In this document: positions 1 through 7,927 of the stretch, one piece after another
Layout: every line of letters starts with the position of its first letter
Numbering within the stretch: position 1 is the stretch's first letter
Source of the DNA: Alicyclobacillus pomorum DSM 14955
Lineage (GTDB): Bacteria > Bacillota > Bacilli > Alicyclobacillales > Alicyclobacillaceae
Direction of reading: 5' to 3'
Length of the DNA stretch: 60,551 bases
Assembly (NCBI RefSeq): GCF_000472905.1
Contig: NZ_AXAR01000018.1
Span: 1-60,551, forward strand
Position numbers and translations under genes: made by a program
Notes under the pieces: generated by a model
Told to the model about the DNA's origin: nothing
Database searches by the model: none
What the model saw: only the letters and a program-made list of their open reading frames with translations

Positions 1-1
1 T

Positions 2-78
2 TGGTAGCGGCGAGTGGACTCGAACCACCGACACCACGGGTATGAACCGTGTGCTCTAACCAGCTGAGCTACGCCGCC
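2..78 (-). tRNA. tRNA-Met (anticodon CAT)
   Basis: The reverse complement folds as a complete cloverleaf with the anticodon loop TTCATAC, giving CAT. The CCA end is encoded (positions 2-4). The first acceptor pair is G-U. Last gene of the ten-tRNA array in transcription order within the window; whether it is initiator or elongator was not settled. Confidence 0.93.
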
Positions 79-82
79 ACAG

Positions 83-176
83 TGGCGGAGAGAGAGGGAT
101 TCGAACCCTCGAGGCGGGTTTAAACCGCCTACACGATTTCCAATCGTGCTCCTTCGACCAACTCGGACATCTCTCC
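83..176 (-). tRNA. tRNA-Ser (anticodon GGA)
   Basis: Starts GGAGAGATGTCCGAG on the minus strand, has the long variable arm of a class II tRNA, an anticodon loop with GGA, and an encoded CCA. Separated from the tRNA-Met gene by only four bases. Confidence 0.95.
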
Positions 177-184
177 GCAGCTTT

Positions 185-259
185 TGGTGCGGCTAATAGG
201 AATCGAACCTATGGCCCCCACCGTGTCAAGGTGGTGCTCTCCCTCTGAGCTATAGCCGC
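185..259 (-). tRNA. tRNA-Val (anticodon GAC)
   Basis: The minus strand gives acceptor GCGGCTA paired with TAGCCGC, anticodon loop TTGACAC (GAC) and an encoded CCA. Confidence 0.95.
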
Positions 260-270
260 GTAATACATAC

Positions 271-344
271 TGGAGCGGGTGATGGGAATCGAACCCACGC
301 CGCCAGCTTGGGAAGCTGGAGTTCTACCATTGAACTACACCCGC
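271..344 (-). tRNA. tRNA-Gly (anticodon CCC)
   Basis: Cloverleaf on the minus strand with acceptor GCGGGTG, anticodon loop TTCCCAA and an encoded CCA. The CCC anticodon reads GGG codons and complements the neighbouring GCC isoacceptor. Confidence 0.94.
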
Positions 345-347
345 ATA

Positions 348-422
348 TGGAGCGGAAGACGGGATTCGAACCCGCGACCCTCGCCTTGGCAAGGCGATGC
401 TCTACCCCTGAGCCACTTCCGC
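348..422 (-). tRNA. tRNA-Gly (anticodon GCC)
   Basis: Minus-strand cloverleaf, acceptor GCGGAAG, anticodon loop TTGCCAA (GCC), CCA encoded. Sits three bases from the tRNA-Gly(CCC) gene. Confidence 0.95.
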
Positions 423-450
423 AGACAGGTGCAACTCAACACGAGTTGCT

Positions 451-526
<76 letters not shown>

Positions 527-532
527 ATAAGG

Positions 533-607
533 TGGTGACCCCAAGGGGATTCGAACCCCTGTTACCGCCGTGAAAGGGCGGTGTCTTAACCGCTTGACCA
601 TGGGGCC
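533..607 (-). tRNA. tRNA-Glu (anticodon TTC)
   Basis: Minus-strand cloverleaf, acceptor GGCCCCA, anticodon loop CTTTCAC (TTC), CCA encoded. Confidence 0.95.
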
Positions 608-633
608 ACAGTGACAACACAAGGTCGTCTCGA

Positions 634-709
634 TGGAGCTCCCAATCGGATTCGAACCGATGACCTCATCCTTACCATGGATGCGCTCTGCCGACTGAGC
701 TATGGGAGC
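634..709 (-). tRNA. tRNA-Thr (anticodon GGT)
   Basis: Minus-strand cloverleaf, acceptor GCTCCCA, anticodon loop ATGGTAA (GGT), CCA encoded. Confidence 0.95.
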
Positions 710-711
710 GC

Positions 712-786
712 TGGCTCCTCGAGTAGGATTCGAACCTACGACCCTCCGGTTAACAGCCGGATGCTCTACCGCTGAGCTATCGAGGA
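712..786 (-). tRNA. tRNA-Asn (anticodon GTT)
   Basis: Minus-strand cloverleaf, acceptor TCCTCGA, discriminator G, anticodon loop CTGTTAA (GTT), CCA encoded. Confidence 0.95.
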
Positions 787-824
787 ACGGTGGCCAAACG
801 CCGTCTTGTGTCGGCTTTGGCTTC

Positions 825-900
825 TGGTGGAGGTAGACGGATTCGAACCGACGACCCCCTGCTTGCAAGGCAGGTGCTCTCCCAACTGAGCTATACCCCC
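825..900 (-). tRNA. tRNA-Ala (anticodon TGC)
   Basis: Minus-strand cloverleaf, acceptor GGGGGTA, anticodon loop CTTGCAA (TGC), CCA encoded. First tRNA of the array. The 181 bases up to the next gene carry a possible but weak promoter (TTGATC, 17 bases, TTATTT on the minus strand near 960-1000) and no other feature I can support. Confidence 0.95.
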
Positions 901-1081
901 ACATGATTTGAAGGCCGTACTCAAACCTGAGCGGCTTCAGACAAATCTCAGACGCAGGTATTAAAATAACATCATTCCCCGGTCCTGATCAATGGTTAAT
1001 TTTTGCATTTTTCGCTTCTGCCCATCCATCGACCACTGGCCACGTCCGTGCGATGGTTTGAAGGAGATTCGTGTTCTCGCC

Positions 1082-2659
1082 CTAAGCGTGCAAACCGCCC
1101 TCTAGTTTGGACCCCAGGCGATAAGGGCCCACCGGGATTTGAATCAAACTTGTGATTCCCTGCGGAACCATCTTGTAAATGTCATCACATATTTCTGCAT
1201 CAAAGCCCAGGAGCGGGTGGCCATTCATGCCCATGGCGGACACCGCCAATAGGAGACGTTGTACGAGCATTCCGGCCTCCATTTGTTGAATGCGATATCC
1301 CCTGTACCCGAGCGACGGTTTCCAATGATCCCTATCCCCCGCAACGTGAAAACACAGCGGTACCTGCGATAGGTTGACGTTGTGCATGGACATGCCGTCT
1401 TGCAGCCGAAAGCGGTGATCACCTGGGCGTATCTGCCGTAGCACGTGGGCGGCGGGGTCATAGCAATACGCTCCATCCTCGACACCTTCAACGCCGTACA
1501 AACACACGTACAACGAGACGCGAGGTAAGGCGCCTTGTACCCCGTCCAGGTTCAAATCCGTGCGGTATGAGAAAGCTTGAGTGGTCTCTTTCAGCAGCAT
1601 CGCAAATTTCTCTTGGGGTATCTTCCCAAGTACGAAGTCCGTCCCTGGCGAATACCGGGATCTGCAGACCGCTGCAAAGTCATAGAATGTCGGCGTCACA
1701 CAAGGTAAAGACACCGTGGAATCCCCGCAACAGTTCTGTCTTCCTTGCTGTCCTGCACAAGGCGGAACAGTCTCCAGCTTGGAGGCTTCATTCATCTGAA
1801 TGAGCATCGGATAATCCTGAACACTGCGCGAACGGACATAGTGTTCGTGCTGAACCGAAGGTAACGCCCGACACAACGCGGTTGCACAAGTTGTCTTACC
1901 CCCGGTGGGCGTAACCGTAAACCAGCTCCCTGCTGGTTCTACAGACAGCGGAATCACGGCATACACGCTCTCCTCCCGTTCGGAGAGTCCCAGCAAGTGG
2001 TTGACAGCGTTGTCAAGAAACTGGAAGTACACGGCGGATTCAAAGCCGAATCGCCTTGACACTTCCAGCACCTGCCCCATCAGAGCGCCGGCGTCGAGCC
2101 CTTGCAGCCGATAAGCAAAGTTGTTGTACTTGTAGTAGTTTTTCCAGAACATTGTCGACACAAAAATTGCGCCAAAACAGCGAGATACATTGCAGCGGTT
2201 GGCCAGGGCTTGGGTAAGATACGGGTGGAATTGTCCCTCGCGCAACAATACCAAGCGATGATGAGCGACGTCGTAATGGTAGACACCGCAAGGTATCTCC
2301 TCGATATTCAAATAGACGTACAACTCGTTTGGATATAAAGCGCCGCCAGACGGAGCAAACCGCCGATACACCTGCGTGACATGGGTGCCCGGGTCGCCGC
2401 CCCCGACGAAACCAGACTGTGAGAGGGCCGTCAGTCCGTACGCGTACCACAGAAAATGCCCAATGTCCCGCAGGTCAGGTAGAGAAGCTGGCCTCTGTCC
2501 TTCCAGTGTAAGTGGGACGTCTGAGGACAGCGGAAACGTGGGCAGGCCGCGATACAGCTTATACGCGAGCGGCGCGTCATCCCAATCCACCTCAAAATCC
2601 GGAGGGCGGGCCTTGTCGGTGTCAAAGTGCAGGTTGTGCAGAAATGTCTTTAAATCCAT
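1082..2659 (-). CDS. SagB-type (McbC-like) azoline dehydrogenase with two nitroreductase-like halves
   Basis: A 525-aa protein of the SagB/McbC thiazoline dehydrogenase family, which uses FMN to oxidise azolines made on a ribosomal peptide to azoles. The first half (about residues 1-250) carries the typical FAPSGGALYPNELYVY segment. The second half (about 290-520) repeats the fold more loosely (SYRTDLNLDGVQGALPRVSLY). Such two-domain forms are known beside heterocycloanthracin-type synthetases. The longer reading frame extends upstream, but the ATG at 2659 follows GGGAGGT at good spacing and begins just after the preceding gene, so it is the better start. It is the last gene of the TOMM operon, 22 bases after the YcaO gene. 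Function of the second half is inferred. Confidence 0.88.
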   Translation of the reverse strand: MDLKTFLHNLHFDTDKARPPDFEVDWDDAPLAYKLYRGLPTFPLSSDVPLTLEGQRPASLPDLRDIGHFLWYAYGLTALSQSGFVGGGDPGTHVTQVYRRFAPSGGALYPNELYVYLNIEEIPCGVYHYDVAHHRLVLLREGQFHPYLTQALANRCNVSRCFGAIFVSTMFWKNYYKYNNFAYRLQGLDAGALMGQVLEVSRRFGFESAVYFQFLDNAVNHLLGLSEREESVYAVIPLSVEPAGSWFTVTPTGGKTTCATALCRALPSVQHEHYVRSRSVQDYPMLIQMNEASKLETVPPCAGQQGRQNCCGDSTVSLPCVTPTFYDFAAVCRSRYSPGTDFVLGKIPQEKFAMLLKETTQAFSYRTDLNLDGVQGALPRVSLYVCLYGVEGVEDGAYCYDPAAHVLRQIRPGDHRFRLQDGMSMHNVNLSQVPLCFHVAGDRDHWKPSLGYRGYRIQQMEAGMLVQRLLLAVSAMGMNGHPLLGFDAEICDDIYKMVPQGITSLIQIPVGPYRLGSKLEGGLHA

Positions 2660-2681
2660 GCTTTCGTACCTCCCTGCAGCT

Positions 2682-4625
2682 TTATGGAAACGGATGTGGA
2701 TGCGGATTGAGCTGTTCACGGGTGAGCGGTTTCCTTGCGTAACCGAGTTCCATGGGCACTCGCAACACGCGCTCCAGTCCATCCAGCCGTGTCAAGTGGT
2801 AACCGAACGTCATAGGCAACATCCCCGGTATAATTACTTTTACGCAGTGGAGTCCCATCCGCTTGACCTCGGGCGTGGTCTGATCCACCACAATGACCTC
2901 GAGATTCAAGCGGCGAAACACGTCGAGGATGTCCTTCACATCGTCGGCGAGATCCGCGTGCCACGGCCTCACTTTGAATTCTTCGTCAAACGACCGCAGC
3001 GGGCGCCGTTCGTCGAGCAGGAACTGCAGACGCTCTTCCGCTTGCGGCAGGCTGTAGAGCATGGAATGGTCCTCCATGTTCCGGACACGGAACGGGTTAC
3101 GGTACATCTGCAAACACTCTTCCTTGTTGGCTTCGTACTTCTCGTCCATCACCATCACCATGCCGGCTAACTCATGAATGGCGCCTTTGACCGCCCGTAC
3201 AGGGTCGAGGTGAGCCCCCGCTGCACAGATCAGGTTGACCCCTTTCCCCTTTCGGTTTTTCGCCACCGCCCAAACGCTTGGTATTCCGTTCTCCATGGTG
3301 GCGTTAAACAAATGTACGTCGTACCCTGCAACCACCCGCAGTGTATCGACCATCATCTGGAGTTCCGAATCCTTGGCGGAATGCAGATTGAGCCGCGGCA
3401 GAGGAAGCTGCGCGTACCACGTCAACAGGAAGGAATCGCGTTCTACCACCTCCAAAATCCCGTAGAAGATGGCTTCAACCAAGCTCCCGCCCAACGCACA
3501 CCCGTTGGAAGTTTCGTACACAAAGCCGCCCCGACAGCCCAAACTGTAGTAGGCCAGCAGCTCGGGCACGAGGATGGGGCGTTCCTGCAGGAACGAATAA
3601 CCCCACACCCAATCCAGAGGTACATCTTCGTGAAACGGCTGAAACGGAAATTGGGGCTCTGCGTACTGTTCCTTCGCGTGCAGCCCGACTCGAACAGGAT
3701 TCAGTGCTTTATCTGCCACATCCCGGTAACTTTCGCGAACGACGGTGCGCTTCCCTCGGGGCATCAAGCCGCAGTACCGCTCCAATCCCTCAAGAATCGC
3801 CGTCAGCTCACTGTCCGCGTACGAGTGCGTCCTGCCAGCACAGCCCTCATCGCCGTTGGTCAGCGGAAGATTCACACTTGCAGTTGCAAACGGCGTCACG
3901 AGGTCGTATACCTTCGCATTCAGAAATCCAGTCCGGTAATCCAAATACTCCTTTTGCAACACGCCCTTCAGTTCAGCCAAGGGTCGACAACGGTAGCTGT
4001 CAGCGCTCACTTTTGGACTGGGTTCCAAAGCCATGCAGGCCGCCGTCGGCGTGTCGTCCGGTAAGTGCCCGCACACCGCACACTGCGGGTCAGGCAGAAA
4101 GAAGTGTCGCGTCGTCGTGAACGTTTTGAGGTTCATCAAAAATACGTGCCCTTCCGCGTGCGCGCGGTTGCCCCCTAGTACCCGCCCCACTTCCGCCACA
4201 AGCAGGTGCGTCAGTTGCAGCAGAGCGGACGATGATGCCCAGACGTCGTGCTGCATTCCCCCGCCGGAGGTCAACGCTTGTTGCAAAGCCCACAGTTCTT
4301 GTCTGTTGTCTGCCGCCATCAGACGTCTTGCATCTGCACACTGCGAACACCCTGGCGTGCCTGGACGAACCAGCGGTCCAACGATGCCTTGGCCGAATGA
4401 GACAAAGCCGAGCAACCAAGGGATGTTCGCTTGTTGAAACACTTCTTCCGCCTGTTGGTAATCCGAAGGATTCCAGCCGTCGTCGAGCACCAGCGCCAAG
4501 TCCACGCTATCCGGAACTTCCTGCGTCAAATGCAGATGGCGCTCCACCTGACATTGCGCGGATAATGCCTGGCTTACATGGTTGGCCAACAGGCCATCTC
4601 CAATCACCAAAACAACAGCGTTCAC
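2682..4625 (-). CDS. Fused E1-like/YcaO cyclodehydratase (TOMM, SagD/LynD-type)
   Basis: A 647-aa protein that should install azoline heterocycles on Cys residues of the precursor peptide. The N-terminal part (about 1-210) is an E1-like/ocin-ThiF-like docking domain with two CxxC pairs (C93/C96 and C182/C185) that would hold structural zinc. The rest is the YcaO domain, the ATP-using cyclodehydratase, with segments such as EGLERYCG and EVVERDSFLLTWY. The protein ends in NPHPHPFP, matching the proline-rich C-terminus typical of azoline-forming YcaO enzymes. Its ATG overlaps the stop of the upstream gene by four bases (ATGA), so the two are translationally coupled. Family assignment is firm; the substrate is inferred from the adjacent precursor gene. 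Confidence 0.92.
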   Translation of the reverse strand: MNAVVLVIGDGLLANHVSQALSAQCQVERHLHLTQEVPDSVDLALVLDDGWNPSDYQQAEEVFQQANIPWLLGFVSFGQGIVGPLVRPGTPGCSQCADARRLMAADNRQELWALQQALTSGGGMQHDVWASSSALLQLTHLLVAEVGRVLGGNRAHAEGHVFLMNLKTFTTTRHFFLPDPQCAVCGHLPDDTPTAACMALEPSPKVSADSYRCRPLAELKGVLQKEYLDYRTGFLNAKVYDLVTPFATASVNLPLTNGDEGCAGRTHSYADSELTAILEGLERYCGLMPRGKRTVVRESYRDVADKALNPVRVGLHAKEQYAEPQFPFQPFHEDVPLDWVWGYSFLQERPILVPELLAYYSLGCRGGFVYETSNGCALGGSLVEAIFYGILEVVERDSFLLTWYAQLPLPRLNLHSAKDSELQMMVDTLRVVAGYDVHLFNATMENGIPSVWAVAKNRKGKGVNLICAAGAHLDPVRAVKGAIHELAGMVMVMDEKYEANKEECLQMYRNPFRVRNMEDHSMLYSLPQAEERLQFLLDERRPLRSFDEEFKVRPWHADLADDVKDILDVFRRLNLEVIVVDQTTPEVKRMGLHCVKVIIPGMLPMTFGYHLTRLDGLERVLRVPMELGYARKPLTREQLNPHPHPFP

Positions 4626-6580
4626 TGGGATCCCTCCCCGTAGAGCACGACACCAAAGACACCAGCCAACGTCTCTCGTACAAACGGTTCCTGTGCCAGG
4701 TCAAATACATACACCTGTCGGTTGCTTCGCTCCAACGTCTGGAGTGCCGCCCGCAACACCTTAAGTTCCGTGAGATCCGGGGACGCTGGAACCACAACCT
4801 CGTCCGGATCCTCGTCTTGCAGTAACACGGTTGGAACCGTACACACGATGCCAAGGTCGGAATCATCCGGGTTTTGTGTTACCAGTAAGGCCTGTTGCAG
4901 GGCCTTTCGCAAAGCGAGTGTGACGTTCAAATCGGCACTGCCGTACCAGCGCTCCCCCGTGCTCAGCCACACCACAGGCAACCCCCAGATGGGTTGCCCC
5001 AATCCAATGACTGGAGCGCCTTGCATCGTCGTCAACGCCTGCAAGTAGAATTGGCACCGGTCATCGGAGACTTTGCGCACGTGCACGCGGGACACCGCTG
5101 GAGGTTGGTTTGTGCATGCTCGTGTTAGTGCCTCTGTTAGGCATTTTTGCAGTCCACGGCACACGGCCTCCGCGACCGACTCGCCAGCGCCCACGCCGAC
5201 AAATTCCTCTGGCAGGACGAATTCGCCATTCCCCTGTTCACGAGATTCCGCCTTCCAGAGCTGAACGAATCTCGTTACATACGCTTCAATCCCGGCGAGT
5301 CCAGCTTCCTTGCGAGCATCCTCATGCGTCATGCCGTTACAGATGATGCCCGGCAACAGTGTGGCGGGGCCGGTGGACAGGGGATCGACCGGTTGAACGC
5401 GGCACTGAGCGAGTGGAAGCTGAATCAGTTCCCCTTCCTCCCACTGGTGAAAAATGCCCGACACGGTAGACGTCAACTCCTGAAAGTACGGAAGCAATCC
5501 TGGGGACTCAGGGGGTGCTGTTGATTGCTTCAAACGCTTCTTGAGATCCTCCACCGATACGGGGCGCGGATGTCCGGCCACAAGCGGATGCGGGAGAAAG
5601 GGATGCCAGCTGCCTTCCAATGTTTCGAGGTTCAACAGGAAGAATTGGTTCTTCAGCTCGGATTCGGCGACACCGGTCACTGTCTTGAACCATTCAAACG
5701 CAATGACGTTCGCCAGCATGGCCCCCGCTGTAGAGGAAAATGTGTGTAACTGTGGGTCTTTGCAAATCGCAGTTTCGTGGATACGCCGCCACGCTGACTC
5801 CCAACTTCCGGCCGAGTCTGGGTGCACAAGCGGCCCAGCAACGCCTGCCTGTTCCAAACACAGGGCGGGTAACAACACCTTCTTTTCGTCTCTGCAAGCC
5901 TGTTGCAACGCGCGCAGTTCCTCAATATCTCCCGTTTCCGATACGTACAGAACTGCGTCAAACGGCCGAATGGCCGCACGCCAGCGTTCAGAGCCTGAAT
6001 TCCCCAAAGTGATTTCTGTCAACTTCACCTCTGCATCGGACTTTCGGTGGTGTTCCTCCAATTCCGACAGTCGAGACCGGTTCATCGGCAGCGAGTCCGT
6101 CACAAGCATGTGAATGCCGGGGAGTCCCGACTCCAGCAACGCCGAAACCAACGAGACCAATGCCGATCCAGAGCCAATGACCAGTACCTTGGCCTGCCGA
6201 TACTGCTGGAAGCGGTGGGCACCCGAACCCGCCAGATTGTCCAAGAACTCGATTTGATACGCGTACTTTTGGAGAACCGCATCCGACAAATCGTGTGGAC
6301 GGTCCTGGCTCACATCTCGCACAAAGTGGTTTTGGTACAACACGTCTGCGATGTTGTACACCATCTCCCGGTGGGGGCCCGGCAATCCATCCGTCAAATC
6401 TGTCAACGAAAGTTCCCCGTTGAACACCGGTATTAGCGTTTCAATCCACTGGTGAATGCTCCGCCCTTCCATTCGGAACCATCCTTCGTTGTTCCGGAAG
6501 TACACACCGCCGTTCCCATCAGGGAGAAAAAACGTATCTCCCTTCACTTTCAGGCGCATCGAAGGCTTTACACTTGTCAT
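4622..6580 (-). CDS. ThiF-like thiazole-containing bacteriocin maturation protein
   Basis: A 652-aa protein resembling the putative thiazole-containing bacteriocin maturation proteins that accompany heterocycloanthracin clusters. Residues about 1-100 (MRLKVKGDTFFLPDGNGGVY) look like a RiPP-recognition or PqqD-like segment. About 130-330 is a ThiF/E1-like Rossmann domain (KVLVIGSGSALVSLVSALL). The C-terminal part is YcaO-associated but lacks the CxxC zinc pairs of its neighbour. By analogy with split cyclodehydratases it probably binds the leader peptide or presents the substrate. The ATG follows AAGGAGGAGCGGG. It is the first enzyme gene downstream of the precursor, separated from it by a strong hairpin. 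Confidence 0.85.
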   Translation of the reverse strand: MTSVKPSMRLKVKGDTFFLPDGNGGVYFRNNEGWFRMEGRSIHQWIETLIPVFNGELSLTDLTDGLPGPHREMVYNIADVLYQNHFVRDVSQDRPHDLSDAVLQKYAYQIEFLDNLAGSGAHRFQQYRQAKVLVIGSGSALVSLVSALLESGLPGIHMLVTDSLPMNRSRLSELEEHHRKSDAEVKLTEITLGNSGSERWRAAIRPFDAVLYVSETGDIEELRALQQACRDEKKVLLPALCLEQAGVAGPLVHPDSAGSWESAWRRIHETAICKDPQLHTFSSTAGAMLANVIAFEWFKTVTGVAESELKNQFFLLNLETLEGSWHPFLPHPLVAGHPRPVSVEDLKKRLKQSTAPPESPGLLPYFQELTSTVSGIFHQWEEGELIQLPLAQCRVQPVDPLSTGPATLLPGIICNGMTHEDARKEAGLAGIEAYVTRFVQLWKAESREQGNGEFVLPEEFVGVGAGESVAEAVCRGLQKCLTEALTRACTNQPPAVSRVHVRKVSDDRCQFYLQALTTMQGAPVIGLGQPIWGLPVVWLSTGERWYGSADLNVTLALRKALQQALLVTQNPDDSDLGIVCTVPTVLLQDEDPDEVVVPASPDLTELKVLRAALQTLERSNRQVYVFDLAQEPFVRETLAGVFGVVLYGEGSQ

Positions 6581-6670
6581 CCCGCTCCTCCTTACCGTCG
6601 GCCGCTTTCACGTCCACTGTCATCATGTTCTTCCTCATCGTATGTAGCGCTGTTTGTCCCCGCTTACCAA

Positions 6671-6712
6671 AAACAGAACCCCTGTGCGAACGAGGCTTGT
6701 TCGCACAGGGGT
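6671..6712 (-). terminator. Terminator/attenuator between precursor and synthetase genes
   Basis: A perfect 14-bp stem (6678-6691 with 6699-6712, loop 7 nt), followed on the minus strand by TCTGTTTTT. It lies 36 bases beyond the precursor stop. It would end most transcripts after the precursor and let a fraction run into the enzyme genes. Confidence 0.85.
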
Positions 6713-6748
6713 ATTCTGCTGTCTACTGGAAACTAAACCTCGGAGAGA

Positions 6749-7069
6749 TTACCCGCCGAAGCCACCTCCACCACAGAAGCCACCTCCACCACAGGAGCCA
6801 CCACCACCACCACAGAAGCCACCTCCACCACAGAAGCCACCTCCACCACAGAAGCCACCACCACCACAACGGGAACACCTGAAGCAGCGGAAGCAGCGGA
6901 AACAGCGGAAACAGCGGAAACAGCGGCCTCCAAATCCGCCAAATCCGCCAAATCCGCCAAATTGAGCAAGGGCGGCGTCGTCAGATCCTTTGTCCTCCGT
7001 GGGAGTCACTTCACTCGCCTTAAACTCATCAATGTTTAACTTTTTGAGCTCTTTTTTGAAATCATCCAT
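6749..7069 (-). CDS. Heterocycloanthracin/sonorensin-like TOMM precursor peptide
   Basis: A 106-aa precursor. Residues 1-36 form a charged leader (MDDFKKELKKLNIDEF...), the style of leaders in the heterocycloanthracin/sonorensin family. The core begins with four FGG units, continues with six RCF/RCS triplets plus RC (seven Cys, one every third residue), and ends with five GGGGFC-like units and GGGGFGG. That makes 12 Cys and almost no Ser or Thr. The frame is open further upstream, but the ATG at 7069 has a clear CGGAGG site nine bases before it and begins a typical leader. The enzymes downstream should convert Cys to thiazoles. Family membership is firm from leader plus context; the exact core pattern is unusual, and leader cleavage site and activity are unknown. 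Confidence 0.87.
   Translation of the reverse strand: MDDFKKELKKLNIDEFKASEVTPTEDKGSDDAALAQFGGFGGFGGFGGRCFRCFRCFRCFRCFRCSRCGGGGFCGGGGFCGGGGFCGGGGGSCGGGGFCGGGGFGG
6752..6965 (-). repeat. In-frame tandem repeats encoding the precursor core
   Basis: Three blocks of tandem DNA repeats lie inside the precursor gene. An 18-base unit with imperfect copies (roughly 6752-6872) encodes GGGGFC. A 9-base unit (about 6873-6930) encodes RCF. A second 9-base unit (about 6930-6965) encodes FGG. The near-identity of copies suggests growth and loss by slippage or recombination. This is coding repeat, not CRISPR. Confidence 0.8.
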
Positions 7070-7477
7070 GTTGTAAACAACCTCCGATTCTGAATTTGAA
7101 TAGGCCACCGATTCAGGAACGTACACCATAAATACAACGAAAATCATCAGAAACACGACTACCTAGCGTGTATTCACGAACACAAACATCCATCCAGTAC
7201 TTCGCCCATCCATACCCTCCCCTCACCGCAGCATGCTGTACATGTATGTCGCAAGCGTCAGCACTGTAAAGGCCTATACCTTTGACCAAATACCTATTTT
7301 TTTGTGCGGCCAAGGCCGACAAGAACAACAGCCCACGGCCTGCAACGCAGACAGTGGACCTTTGGCGGAATTCACTGCAACGGTTTCATCACAGCAGTTT
7401 TCGGTTTTGACAGTCATGACGGGTGTGAATTCACTGTACATTGATTCATAAGAAGTGATGGCGTGGGTGGGGATATC
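7070..7477. other. Divergent intergenic region upstream of the TOMM precursor
   Basis: About 400 bases separate the precursor from the divergent membrane-protein gene. Short reading frames in this stretch lack convincing start signals. An in-frame upstream extension of the precursor would add a hydrophobic, signal-like stretch (MFLMIFVVFMVYV), but it has no good ribosome site and I take it as untranslated. I could not identify a confident promoter or operator here. Confidence 0.5.
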
Positions 7478-7927
7478 ATGGTGAATGCGGATTGGGTGCC
7501 GACCGCAATCACAGGTGCAACGGGTATATTGGGGGCTTGCGTGGGGGTGCTGGGCAGTTTTGTGGCCGGAAATAGGCAGATGCGCAGCCAACAGCAACTC
7601 GCTATGCTGCAAAAATCCTTTGCCGAGAGTGACCGACGCTTTCAGATATACAACGAAGTACTCAAAATTCACGCAGAATACGGGCTGTTTGATTTTGATG
7701 TGCCAGATATCAACACACAGCCATATGTCGAGAAGATGCGCCCGTTACTGTACGAAGGCCTTCACCTCTTGGGGCAACCTGTGAGGGAAGGCCTAAAGGC
7801 GTTCGAGCAGCTGTTATGGCAGTTCCAATCGAGCGGAGAAGCAGATTATCAAGATGTGGCGACCGCTTACCATATGCTGATTACGAGAATCGAACAGGCA
7901 TATGAGCGGCAGTCCTTCCGGTCTTGA
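7478..7927 (+). CDS. Small protein with one N-terminal membrane segment, function unknown
   Basis: A 149-aa protein I do not recognise. Residues about 8-30 (VPTAITGATGILGACVGVLG) form a Gly/Ala-rich membrane segment. The rest is soluble, mostly helical and charged, ending in ITRIEQAYERQSFRS. The ATG at 7478 follows GGTGGGG; a GTG at 7463 in frame is the alternative. The gene is divergent from the TOMM precursor and its 3' end overlaps the end of the beta-mannosidase gene by 47 bases on the opposite strand. Position next to a bacteriocin-like locus makes an immunity role imaginable, but nothing in the sequence shows it. Confidence 0.6.
   Translation: MVNADWVPTAITGATGILGACVGVLGSFVAGNRQMRSQQQLAMLQKSFAESDRRFQIYNEVLKIHAEYGLFDFDVPDINTQPYVEKMRPLLYEGLHLLGQPVREGLKAFEQLLWQFQSSGEADYQDVATAYHMLITRIEQAYERQSFRS

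Noticed and set aside
2376..3170. 264-codon plus-strand frame opposite the YcaO and SagB genes
   Set aside because: It is antisense to two clear enzyme genes, has no ribosome site and no recognisable domain.
6752..6965. Possible CRISPR-like or satellite repeat array
   Set aside because: Units are short, contiguous and in frame; they encode the core of the TOMM precursor.
7070..7156. Longer precursor beginning with a hydrophobic signal-like segment (MFLMIFVVFMVYV)
   Set aside because: The ATG at 7069 has the proper ribosome site and leader start; the upstream codons lack one.
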